Assembly: GCA_025350765.1 (NCBI GenBank)
Contig: JANXXC010000027.1
Span: 1 to 33,748, forward strand
Length of the DNA stretch: 33,748 bases
Source: Holophagaceae bacterium
Lineage (GTDB): Bacteria; Acidobacteriota; Holophagae; Holophagales; Holophagaceae
Direction of reading: 5' to 3'
This document shows, piece after piece, positions 17,651 through 26,223 of the stretch. Every line of letters begins with the position of its first letter. Positions within the stretch are counted from its first letter, which is position 1. Both the position numbers and the translations under genes were made by a program. A model generated the notes under the pieces. The model did not search any database and was not told the DNA's origin. It was given only the letters and a program-made list of their open reading frames with translations.

Positions 17651-20241
17651 GCCTCGCGCCCGGCACGCACCTTGGCCCTTACGATATTCTCGCGTCCCTG
17701 GGCGCGGGGGGCATGGGCGAGGTCTTCAAGGCCCGGGATTCTCGGTTGGATCGCCTGGTGGCGGTGAAGGTGCTGTCTAAATCCATCGCCGCCACGGACG
17801 AAGTGGTTGCACGTTTCGAGCGCGAGGCCAAGGCCGTGGCGGCGCTGAATCATCCGAACATCCTGGGCATTTTTGATTTCGGCCAGGAGCGCGGCATCAC
17901 CTATGCGGCGATGGAATTGTTGGAAGGCGAGACGCTGCGGGCGCGGTTGAAGCTGGGCGGAATCCCCACGCGCAAGGTGTTGGAAATCGCGCTGCAAGTG
18001 GCCCAAGGCATGGCGGCGGCCCACGACAAGGGCATCGTCCATCGGGATCTCAAACCCGAGAACATTTTTCTCACCAAGGAAGGCCGGGTGAAGATCCTCG
18101 ACTTCGGCCTGGCCAAACAGGCCAGCACCTGGCTGAATCCCGCGGACGACAATCTGCCCACGGCCGTGAAGCGCAACACCGCTGAAGGCACCCTGGTGGG
18201 CACCGTGGGCTACATGAGCCCCGAGCAGATCAAGGGCGCGCCTGTGGACCATCGCTCGGACATCTTCGCCTTCGGCACGGTGCTCTACGAAATGCTGTCG
18301 GGGCGAAAGGCTTTCGAGCGCGACACGGGCGTTCAAACCCTGAGCGCCATCCTCACCGATGATCCACCCGAGGTGTCGTCGGAAAGTTTGATGTTCTCCC
18401 CAGTGTTGGACCGTATTTTGCGGCACTGTCTGGAGAAAAATCCCGAAGAGCGCTTCCAGTCCGCGCACGATCTGGCCTTCGCTTTGAATGCCGCCGCCAG
18501 CGCATCTCAGGCCACCAGTTCGCAATTACGGATGAGCGTCCAGCCTGAAGTAAAGCGGCGCCGACGCTTGGTCTGGGCGGGTTCCATCGCTGCGGCTTGC
18601 CTCGCGCTAGGGCTTGCGGTTTGGGCGGGCCGACGCTCCGCTTTCACGGAGCCACCGCGCTTTCATCAAGTGACTTTTCAGCGGGGGTTCATTTCCGCCG
18701 CGCGATTTGCTCAGGATGGCCAGACCATCCTTTACAGCGCCGCCTGGGAAGGCAAACCTTCGGAAGTTTTCACCACCCATTCGGACTTTCCCGATTCTAG
18801 GTCCTTGGGCTACGGCCACGCGAAGGTGACAGGCATGGGACCCTCGGGGGAAATGGCCATCCTGCTGAATCCCCGGCGGGAAGACCCGGGCACCTCCATG
18901 GGCACGCTGGCTCAAGTGCCCCTCAGCGGAGGCACGCCACGGGAAATCGCCGAGCATGTATTGGATGCGGACTACTCGCCCCATTCGCAAGCTTGGGCGA
19001 TGATCCTGAAGGTGGATGGCCGTTTCCGAGTGGAGTATCCCCGGGGTACCAAGCTATTTGAATCCGCAGGCTACATCAGCCACCTGCGCATCTCTCGAGA
19101 CGGAGAGCGGGTAGCCTTCCTGGACCATCCCGTAAGGGCCGATGACCGGGGCTCGGTGGTGGTAGTGGACCGCCAGGGCCACAAGAAAACCATCTCGTCC
19201 GAATGGGGTAGCGCTCAAGGATTGGCTTGGTCTGCGGACGGCAAGGAAGTCTGGTTCACCGCAGCCGAGGCGGGTCCGAATTTCGCCCTTCACGCGGTCT
19301 CCGTCTCGGGTGTCCATCGGGTGCTGGAGCGCATCCCCGGCGGCTTGATGCTCTTCGATGTTCATGCCGATGGCCGGGTGCTGCTGGGCCGCGTGCATCG
19401 GCGAACCTATGCCCTGGCCCTGATGCCCGGCGAGGCGAAGGAGCGGGATCTCTCTTGGCTGGACGCATCCGAATGCACCGACATCACGCCCGATGGAAAG
19501 TTGCTGCTCTTTTTCGAATGGGGCGAAGGGGGCGGCGGCACCTATACCGTTTGCCTCCGAAAGACCGATGGCTCGCCGCCCATCCGCCTGGGCAAGGGCT
19601 CCTCTACGGCGCTTTCGCCGGACGGCAAGTGGGCCCTGGCCGTGGAATTTTCTCGCCTTCCAAAACTGGTGATCCTGCCCACCGGGGCGGGTGAATCCAA
19701 GGAGCTTCCCTCGCATGGCCTGATCTATCAATCCGGCGCCGAGTGGCTTCCGGATGGACGGCAAGTGCTGTTCTCCGCTCGGGAAGCGGGGCGCGGATTG
19801 CGGCTTTACGTGCAGTCTTTGGACGGCGGCGACCCCAAGGCCGTGAGTCCCGAAGGCGTGAGCTTGGACTACGGCCTGCACCCGGTTTCACCGGACGGGA
19901 AATGGGCTGCGGCGATGGGCGCCGATGGCAAAGGACAGCTCTTCTCGCTGTCCGGGGCCGCCCCGAAACCCTTGCCAGGCCTGGTCCCCGGGGATATGGT
20001 GCTGCGCTGGGCCGCGAACGGTGCCAGTTTTTTTGTGGCGCATTCCGGGGGCCTGCCCGTGCGCATCGACCGCTACGATCTCGCTACGAACAAACTGACC
20101 TTCCTGCGAGAAGTGACTCCTGCGGATCCCGCCGGTGTCACCACCCTCACCACTCTCCAGATCACCCCGGACGCCAAGACCCTGGCCTACACTCTCAACC
20201 GGCTCATCACGGAGCTGTACCTGGTGGAGGGATTGAAATAG
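17647..20241 (+). CDS. K6: transmembrane Ser/Thr protein kinase (divergent kinase lineage) with class B propeller
   Basis: ATG 17647 overlaps K5 stop (ATGA); MSLAPGTHLGPYDIL..HRDLKPENIFLTKEGRVKILDFGLAK; TM AGSIAAACLALGLAVWAG; C-terminus TELYLVEGLK. Confidence 0.95.
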   Translation: MSLAPGTHLGPYDILASLGAGGMGEVFKARDSRLDRLVAVKVLSKSIAATDEVVARFEREAKAVAALNHPNILGIFDFGQERGITYAAMELLEGETLRARLKLGGIPTRKVLEIALQVAQGMAAAHDKGIVHRDLKPENIFLTKEGRVKILDFGLAKQASTWLNPADDNLPTAVKRNTAEGTLVGTVGYMSPEQIKGAPVDHRSDIFAFGTVLYEMLSGRKAFERDTGVQTLSAILTDDPPEVSSESLMFSPVLDRILRHCLEKNPEERFQSAHDLAFALNAAASASQATSSQLRMSVQPEVKRRRRLVWAGSIAAACLALGLAVWAGRRSAFTEPPRFHQVTFQRGFISAARFAQDGQTILYSAAWEGKPSEVFTTHSDFPDSRSLGYGHAKVTGMGPSGEMAILLNPRREDPGTSMGTLAQVPLSGGTPREIAEHVLDADYSPHSQAWAMILKVDGRFRVEYPRGTKLFESAGYISHLRISRDGERVAFLDHPVRADDRGSVVVVDRQGHKKTISSEWGSAQGLAWSADGKEVWFTAAEAGPNFALHAVSVSGVHRVLERIPGGLMLFDVHADGRVLLGRVHRRTYALALMPGEAKERDLSWLDASECTDITPDGKLLLFFEWGEGGGGTYTVCLRKTDGSPPIRLGKGSSTALSPDGKWALAVEFSRLPKLVILPTGAGESKELPSHGLIYQSGAEWLPDGRQVLFSAREAGRGLRLYVQSLDGGDPKAVSPEGVSLDYGLHPVSPDGKWAAAMGADGKGQLFSLSGAAPKPLPGLVPGDMVLRWAANGASFFVAHSGGLPVRIDRYDLATNKLTFLREVTPADPAGVTTLTTLQITPDAKTLAYTLNRLITELYLVEGLK

Positions 20242-20320
20242 CCCGTCCGGTGGCAACCCAATTTTTCTCTTTAAACCAATGGAGACGCGCACCCTTCTTT
20301 TCACATTCCAAGGAGCCATC

Positions 20321-20710
20321 ATGGGTCTCAATGAACGCCGCAAGATCAAGGAACTTCAAGAAGTCACGCTGCCGGAACGCGTGAGGGAGATCGAAGAAAT
20401 TTGCGGCGCGCCCATCCCCTACGAGGTGGACTGGGACAGTTTCGCGGAGGATCTCGAAGGCCTGAATTTTATGGATAACCTCTCCTGCCATCGCCTGAAC
20501 ATGGCTCTGCGTGGCATCTGCAACGACGACATGGGTAAAGAGGCCGTGCGGGAATGCCTGAAATCCATTCGACTGAAGAATGTGGCAAAGGAATCCATGA
20601 AGTTGGCCTTCGCCGACGGGACTCTGGAGATGCACTGCGCCTACGCCCTGCGCACCGATGGAATGTGGAGCGACAACGAGATCCAAGCGCTCCTCATGAA
20701 GCATCTGTGA
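20321..20710 (+). CDS. Protein of unknown function (129 aa)
   Basis: aaggag RBS upstream of ATG 20321; MGLNERRKIKELQEVTLPERVREIEEICGAPIPYEVDWDSF... ; same strand as kinases, 79 bp after K6. Confidence 0.75.
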   Translation: MGLNERRKIKELQEVTLPERVREIEEICGAPIPYEVDWDSFAEDLEGLNFMDNLSCHRLNMALRGICNDDMGKEAVRECLKSIRLKNVAKESMKLAFADGTLEMHCAYALRTDGMWSDNEIQALLMKHL

Positions 20711-20884
20711 TGACGCTGTATACCAAGGGGCGCAGAGGCCACACCAGCGCGTGAACCTGTGCCACCGCAACGCGATGGCGAGAGGGAACCGATCAAATTT
20801 TGCTTGGTGCCTTTGTGCCTGATGTTGAATTTAATTTCCTGATCACCAATGAAACTCAGCCGAATGGCCAACCTCATCAAAATG

Positions 20885-21119
20885 CACCACGCGGAGGGAA
20901 GCGGAGGATATCAGAGGGAAGCAGAGGGGCTCGTCCGTTGCGCGCAGGGGTGCCCGCGTTAGCGGGCATCACCGGTTTGCGGTGAGGATTCTGGCGCGGC
21001 CTTGATCGCCTTTTTGGGAGCGAGTCATCGGCCGCGCCCGAATCCTTGGCCCCTTCTGGACGGATCTCAAAAGGGGCAGCTCCGCGGGCCTCCGCTTCTC
21101 CGCGCCCCTCCGCGTGGTG
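20885..21119. repeat. Multi-hairpin intergenic repeat island bounded by a 14-bp perfect inverted repeat (CACCACGCGGAGGG/CCCTCCGCGTGGTG)
   Basis: Outer arms 20885-20898 and 21106-21119; inner hairpins TGCCCGC-gtta-GCGGGCA (20951-20968), GGATTCtGGCGCGGCC/GGCCGCGCCcGAATCC (20986-21001 / 21030-21045), GCCCCTT/AAGGGGC (21049-21055 / 21071-21077). Confidence 0.75.
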
Positions 21120-21273
21120 TTTTTCTGCTGACGTCATCTCAAACGCTCAAATTATTTGGAGATAAATTAGATGAGAATCCTTGGTAATTAGGTTTTATTT
21201 TTTTGAATGCGAATCCGTAGAGTGATCCCGAGATTCAGTAAAAATATTTCTCTGCTTCCCGCCAGCTTTTCTT

Positions 21274-21305
21274 CACGGCCCTCCGGGTCGTGCATTTTGT
21301 TTTTG
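21274..21305 (+). terminator. Terminator/attenuator-like hairpin in the K7 upstream region
   Basis: CACGGCCC-tcc-GGGTCGTG (one G-T wobble) followed by cattttgttttt; 55-86 nt before K7 ATG. Confidence 0.5.
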
Positions 21306-21359
21306 GTCCAAATCAGTATCGAAATCACGGCGCACCAACCGCGCTAAACTTTTGGGCAC

Positions 21360-23990
21360 ATGCCCCTCACACCTGGAATGAAGCTTGGCCCCTACGAGAT
21401 CCTTGACGCATTGGGCGCGGGGGGCATGGGCGAGGTCTACAAGGCCAGGGATCCGAAGCTTGATCGCTGGGTCGCCATCAAGGTGCTGCCGGAACACTTG
21501 GCCAAGGATCCTGTGGCCCTGGCGCGCTTCGAGCGGGAGGCCAAGGCTTTGGCGACCTTGCAGCACCCCAATGTGCTGGGCATTTTCGATTTCGGGTCCG
21601 AGGAAGGCACTGTCTTCGCGGTGATGGAGCTGCTGGAGGGCGAGACCCTACGGGAACTCATCGGCCGGGGCCCCCTGCCTCGGCGACGCCTCGTGGACAT
21701 CGCCGGCCAGATGGCCCATGGCCTGTCCGCAGCCCACGCCAAGGGCATCGTCCATCGCGATCTCAAACCCGAAAACGTATTCCTGATGAAGGATGGCCAC
21801 GTCAAATTGCTGGACTTCGGCCTGGCTAAAAATCTCTCGCTCCCCAGACCGCAGGACCTCTCCACCATGGCACCAGGGGCGGCCGCAGCCACAGAAAAAG
21901 GGATGCTGCTAGGGACGCTGAGCTACATGAGTCCCGAGCAGATCCGGGGCGGGGATACGGATCTGCGGAGCGATCTGTTTTCCTTCGGCGTGATGCTCTT
22001 CGAGATGATGACGGGCCGCCGGGCTTATTCGGCCCCCTCCGCCGTAGAGATCCTCGCGGCGATCCTCACAACGGACCCCCTGGCCGATGAAGCCCTGCGG
22101 GCCAGTCTTGACCCTGGTCTGGAGCGCATCTTGGCCCGTTGCCTGGAGAAGGAGCCTGCCCAACGATTCCAGTCCGCGCAGGATCTAGCCTTCGCCCTGG
22201 ATGGCCTCACCCCGGGCAGCACCGGCGTGGTGACCCGGCCCTATCAAGGGATCCCAGATCCTCTGCGGCGGCGGCGCTGGGTGCGCGCCTTGGGGATAAC
22301 GGGCCTTGTGTGCGCCGGGCTCGCCGTCGGGTATCTGGCCTTTCGCGGAAGTTCTTGGGAGCTGCCAATCCTGAGACCCCTCAGCCCTTCGGGCCGCGAT
22401 GCCTTTCCCAGCGCATCTCCCGACGGCAAGACCGTGGCCTTCGTGTCGGAGCGGGGGGGCGGGTCTCGCATCTGGCTGTTGCAGGTGGCCAGCGGCAGCG
22501 AGATAGCCCTGACGGAGGGGCCCGGCGATGACTTTCCCCAGGTATCGCCGGATGGATCCGAAGTGCTCTTCCGCCGCCGTGAGGGCGCGGAGTATGGCCT
22601 GTTCCGCGTGCCCGCCGTGGGAGGCCAGCCCATCCGCATCGCCAAAGGCATCGAGCAGGGCGCCTGGTCCCCAGACGGCCACGACGTGGTGCTGCTGCGC
22701 CAAGCGGTGCGAGGCGCGCCCCGCACCGCCGTCTCCATCGCTCACCGGGATGGCAGCGAGGAACATCGGATCGCGGAATTGTTGGAGCGCTTCCTGACGC
22801 CACGGTGGTCGCCCGACGGCGCCTGGATCGCGCTGGTGACCATGCCCCAATCCGCGGGCGCGCCACAAACCATCTACTTGCTCAGCCCTCAGGGGAAACT
22901 GTGGATCCTGCCCGCTCACCGGGCGGTGGGGCGCGTGTCCGTGCCGACATGGCTGGGCTCCCGAACGCTGCTCTATGCTCAAGCCCTCAGCGCCGGTGGT
23001 GCCCTGCCCGGCATGTCCGCGCAGCTAATCAGTCACCCCTTAAGTTGGGGACATTCCACGCCGCTGCTCTGGCTGCCGGACCGCGCCCAGGTGGTGGACC
23101 GCATCGGCGAAGGCATCATCTTCGACTCCCTGCCCCAGCGCCAAGGCCTTCGGGAAATTTCTCCGGAAGACGGCGCGGCCGCCTCCTGGATCACCCATGG
23201 CAGCAGCAGCGACCGGCAGCCCACCGTCTCCCCTGACGGAGAATGGGTGGCATTTTCCAGCAACCGCTCCGGCAATCTGGATCTGTGGGCGGTATCGCTC
23301 AAGACCCGCGCCCTGCGACGCCTCACGGACCATCCCGCCGATGATTGGGATCCCTCCTTCAGCCCGGATGGCCGCAAGCTGCTATGGAGTTCCAACCGCG
23401 GCGGCAACTTCGAGATCTGGATGGCGGAGGCCGATGGCAGCGGCGCCCGCAAGGTGAGTTCCGATGGGGTGGACGCTGAGAATCCCACCCTCACCACCGA
23501 GGGACCCTGGATCTACCATCTCTCCGGCAATCCCGCCCACCGGGGGCTGTGGCGCCTACACCCCGATGGCAGCGGCGCGCAACTCCTCGTGAGAGGCGTC
23601 ATCAGCGCGCCCATGCCCAGCCCCGACGGCCGCTTCGCCGCCTACAACCTCGATGGCGTAGATCCCGCGCGGATCATTGTGGTCTCGGTGCAGGACGGCG
23701 CAGAAGTGTTCACGGGCCCGCTGCCGGGACATCGCGTTATGTGGAGCCCCGACGGTCGCACCCTCGCATACATTTCATCTGATGGTTCCGGTAACTGGGG
23801 GGCGGTGGTGGTGCAACCCTTCGTGCCCGGCAAGGACACCTCCGCCCAGCGCCATTTCGCTTACCGCGATCCCGAATCGCCGGCGGAAACGTTCACTTTC
23901 ACACCCGATGGCAGACGAATCATCGTCTCCGCCGCGGATCCTTCCAAGGGCTTGATGCTGGCGACGGGCATCCGGGGTCTGGGGAAATAA
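21360..23990 (+). CDS. K7: transmembrane Ser/Thr protein kinase with class A propeller
   Basis: MPLTPGMKLGPYEIL..HRDLKPENVFLMKDGHVKLLDFGLAK; TM ALGITGLVCAGLAVGYLAF; SNRSGNLDLWAVSLKTRALRRLTDHPADDWDPSF. Confidence 0.95.
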   Translation: MPLTPGMKLGPYEILDALGAGGMGEVYKARDPKLDRWVAIKVLPEHLAKDPVALARFEREAKALATLQHPNVLGIFDFGSEEGTVFAVMELLEGETLRELIGRGPLPRRRLVDIAGQMAHGLSAAHAKGIVHRDLKPENVFLMKDGHVKLLDFGLAKNLSLPRPQDLSTMAPGAAAATEKGMLLGTLSYMSPEQIRGGDTDLRSDLFSFGVMLFEMMTGRRAYSAPSAVEILAAILTTDPLADEALRASLDPGLERILARCLEKEPAQRFQSAQDLAFALDGLTPGSTGVVTRPYQGIPDPLRRRRWVRALGITGLVCAGLAVGYLAFRGSSWELPILRPLSPSGRDAFPSASPDGKTVAFVSERGGGSRIWLLQVASGSEIALTEGPGDDFPQVSPDGSEVLFRRREGAEYGLFRVPAVGGQPIRIAKGIEQGAWSPDGHDVVLLRQAVRGAPRTAVSIAHRDGSEEHRIAELLERFLTPRWSPDGAWIALVTMPQSAGAPQTIYLLSPQGKLWILPAHRAVGRVSVPTWLGSRTLLYAQALSAGGALPGMSAQLISHPLSWGHSTPLLWLPDRAQVVDRIGEGIIFDSLPQRQGLREISPEDGAAASWITHGSSSDRQPTVSPDGEWVAFSSNRSGNLDLWAVSLKTRALRRLTDHPADDWDPSFSPDGRKLLWSSNRGGNFEIWMAEADGSGARKVSSDGVDAENPTLTTEGPWIYHLSGNPAHRGLWRLHPDGSGAQLLVRGVISAPMPSPDGRFAAYNLDGVDPARIIVVSVQDGAEVFTGPLPGHRVMWSPDGRTLAYISSDGSGNWGAVVVQPFVPGKDTSAQRHFAYRDPESPAETFTFTPDGRRIIVSAADPSKGLMLATGIRGLGK

Positions 23991-23998
23991 ACCGGAGC

Positions 23999-26029
23999 CT
24001 AGGACACCGGCCCCGCGGCGGGCGCAGCACCGAATACATCCGTGAGCCGCTCGCGGCGAATGCGCATGATGCGGTCCCGCAGCTCGGCGGCCTGTTCGAA
24101 TTTCATCTGGGAGGCGAGATCGCGCATCTGCTTTTCGAGCTTGGCGATCTCGCGGTCGAAGCCCTTGTCGTCGAGGTAGAGCATGGGCTCCTCGGCGGCC
24201 TTCTCTTTCGGCGGCGTGATGAATTCCCGCGCCAAGGCCTCGCCCATGACGTCATCCAAATTCCGTTTTACGGTTTCCGGCGTGATGCCGTGGAGCAGGT
24301 TGTGTTCCACCTGTTTGGCGCGGCGGCGATCCGTTTCTTGAATGGAAGCATTGATGGATTTCGTCATCACGTCAGCGTATAGAATGGCCCTGCCATTGAC
24401 GTTACGGGCGGCGCGGCCGATGGTCTGGATGAGGGATCGCGTATTGCGAAGGAAGCCCTCTTTGTCCGCGTCGAGGATGGCCACCAGGGAGACTTCCGGC
24501 AGGTCCAGGCCCTCCCGCAACAGGTTGATGCCGACGAGTACATCGAACTCTCCGCGCCGCAAACCCTTTAGCAATTCCACGCGCTGCAGAGTATCAATCT
24601 CGCTATGGAGGTATTCGCACTTCACACCGACTTCCTGGTAGTAGGCGGTGAGCTGCTCCGCGAGTTTTTTCGTGAGCACCGTCACCAGCACGCGCTCATC
24701 CCGCGCCACGACCTTGCGGATTTCTGCCAGCAGATCATCCACCTGAGTGCCCACCGGGCGCACTTCCACCTGGGGATCCACGAGGCCCGTAGGCCGCACC
24801 ACCTGCTCGGCGATGACCCCCCCGCTTTGCTGCAGTTCGTAGTCGCCGGGCGTGGCGCTCACGAAGATGACCTGCTTCACGCGGGTTTCGAATTCTTCAA
24901 ATTTAAGCGGCCGGTTGTCCAGGGCCGAAGGCAGCCGGAATCCGTACTCCACCAGCGTGGTCTTACGGCTGCGGTCGCCGTTGTACATGCCGTGGAGCTG
25001 GCCCGTGGCCACGTGGCTCTCGTCCATGAAAAGCACGAAATCCTCGGGGAAATAATCCAGCAGCGTGTGGGGCGGCTCGCCGGGTCTCCGTCCATCTAGA
25101 AAGCGTGAATAGTTCTCGATGCCCGAACACATGCCCATTTCTTTCAGCATCTCGATGTCGTAAATGGTCCGCTGGTGCAGGCGCTGGAGCTCCACGATCT
25201 TGTTGACATCCCGCAACTCGTTTTCGCGGGTTTCGAGCTCGGCTTTGATCTCGCGGATGGCGATCTTCAGTTTGTCCTCAGGGGTCACATAGTGGGTCTT
25301 GGGCCACACCGTAAGGGCGTCCAGCTTCTCGAGAACGATGCCCCGCAGCGGATCAATCTTGGACAATCGCTCGATCTCATCGCCCCACAATTCGATGCGA
25401 TAGGCCACGTCTTCGTAGGCCGGATACAGCTCGATGACATCACCGCGAACGCGGAAGTTGCCGGGCTCGAAACTGGTCTGGTTGCGCTGGTACTGGATGG
25501 CCACGAGATCGCGAAGGAGCATGGCGCGATCCCTGGTCTGGCCCACTTCCAGGTTCACCGCCAGATTTAGGTAGCTGCTGGGATCCCCTAGGCCGTAGAT
25601 GCAGGACACCGAAGCCACCACGATGGTGTCGCGGCGCTCCAGTAGATTGCGCGTGGCACTTAGGCGCAGCTTCTCCAGCTCTTCGTTGATGGCGGCGTCC
25701 TTTTCGATGAAAAGGTCCCGCTCGGGCACGTAGGCTTCGGGCTGGTAGTAGTCGTAATAGCTGACGAAATACTCGACGGCGTTCTCCGGGAAGAACTGCT
25801 TGAACTCACTGAAGAGCTGCGCCGCCAGCGTCTTGTTGGGGGCGAAAATGAGCGCGGGCCGATTCAGCCGAGCAATGGTCGCCGCCATGGTATAGGTCTT
25901 CCCCGAACCCGTCACGCCCAGTAGGGTCTGCCAGCGATCGCCGTTCTCAATGCCCGCCACCAGCTGCGCGATGGCCTCCGGCTGGTCACCCGCGGGCTCG
26001 TAAGGGGCGTGGAGTTTGAATTCGGGCAT
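23999..26029 (-). CDS. uvrB: Excinuclease ABC subunit B
   Basis: [64 protein letters not shown]-terminal UVR motif ([24 protein letters not shown]). Confidence 0.98.
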   Translation of the reverse strand: MPEFKLHAPYEPAGDQPEAIAQLVAGIENGDRWQTLLGVTGSGKTYTMAATIARLNRPALIFAPNKTLAAQLFSEFKQFFPENAVEYFVSYYDYYQPEAYVPERDLFIEKDAAINEELEKLRLSATRNLLERRDTIVVASVSCIYGLGDPSSYLNLAVNLEVGQTRDRAMLLRDLVAIQYQRNQTSFEPGNFRVRGDVIELYPAYEDVAYRIELWGDEIERLSKIDPLRGIVLEKLDALTVWPKTHYVTPEDKLKIAIREIKAELETRENELRDVNKIVELQRLHQRTIYDIEMLKEMGMCSGIENYSRFLDGRRPGEPPHTLLDYFPEDFVLFMDESHVATGQLHGMYNGDRSRKTTLVEYGFRLPSALDNRPLKFEEFETRVKQVIFVSATPGDYELQQSGGVIAEQVVRPTGLVDPQVEVRPVGTQVDDLLAEIRKVVARDERVLVTVLTKKLAEQLTAYYQEVGVKCEYLHSEIDTLQRVELLKGLRRGEFDVLVGINLLREGLDLPEVSLVAILDADKEGFLRNTRSLIQTIGRAARNVNGRAILYADVMTKSINASIQETDRRRAKQVEHNLLHGITPETVKRNLDDVMGEALAREFITPPKEKAAEEPMLYLDDKGFDREIAKLEKQMRDLASQMKFEQAAELRDRIMRIRRERLTDVFGAAPAAGPVS

Positions 26030-26223
26030 GCATAGAAACTACCTGAGCTGCGAGCAGTGGGCTATGGGCATCGAGTATTGGGCGGTGACCGAGCCCCAGT
26101 GGACCCCTACTTCCGCACGTTGGGCGGTTCTTGGCAATTTCACCCTACCTCCGGAGGCAAAACACCTCACTCTGACTCCTGACGGGACAAACGTTTGAGT
26201 CCCGCTCTCCCACAGGGGTCCTC

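Noticed and set aside
17596-18525. 309-aa antisense ORF inside K6, with similar antisense ORFs such as 19054-19881 and 22185-22982
   Set aside because: Long antisense ORFs are expected from codon bias in GC-rich coding sequence; they lie opposite strong kinase CDSs and show no recognisable domains.
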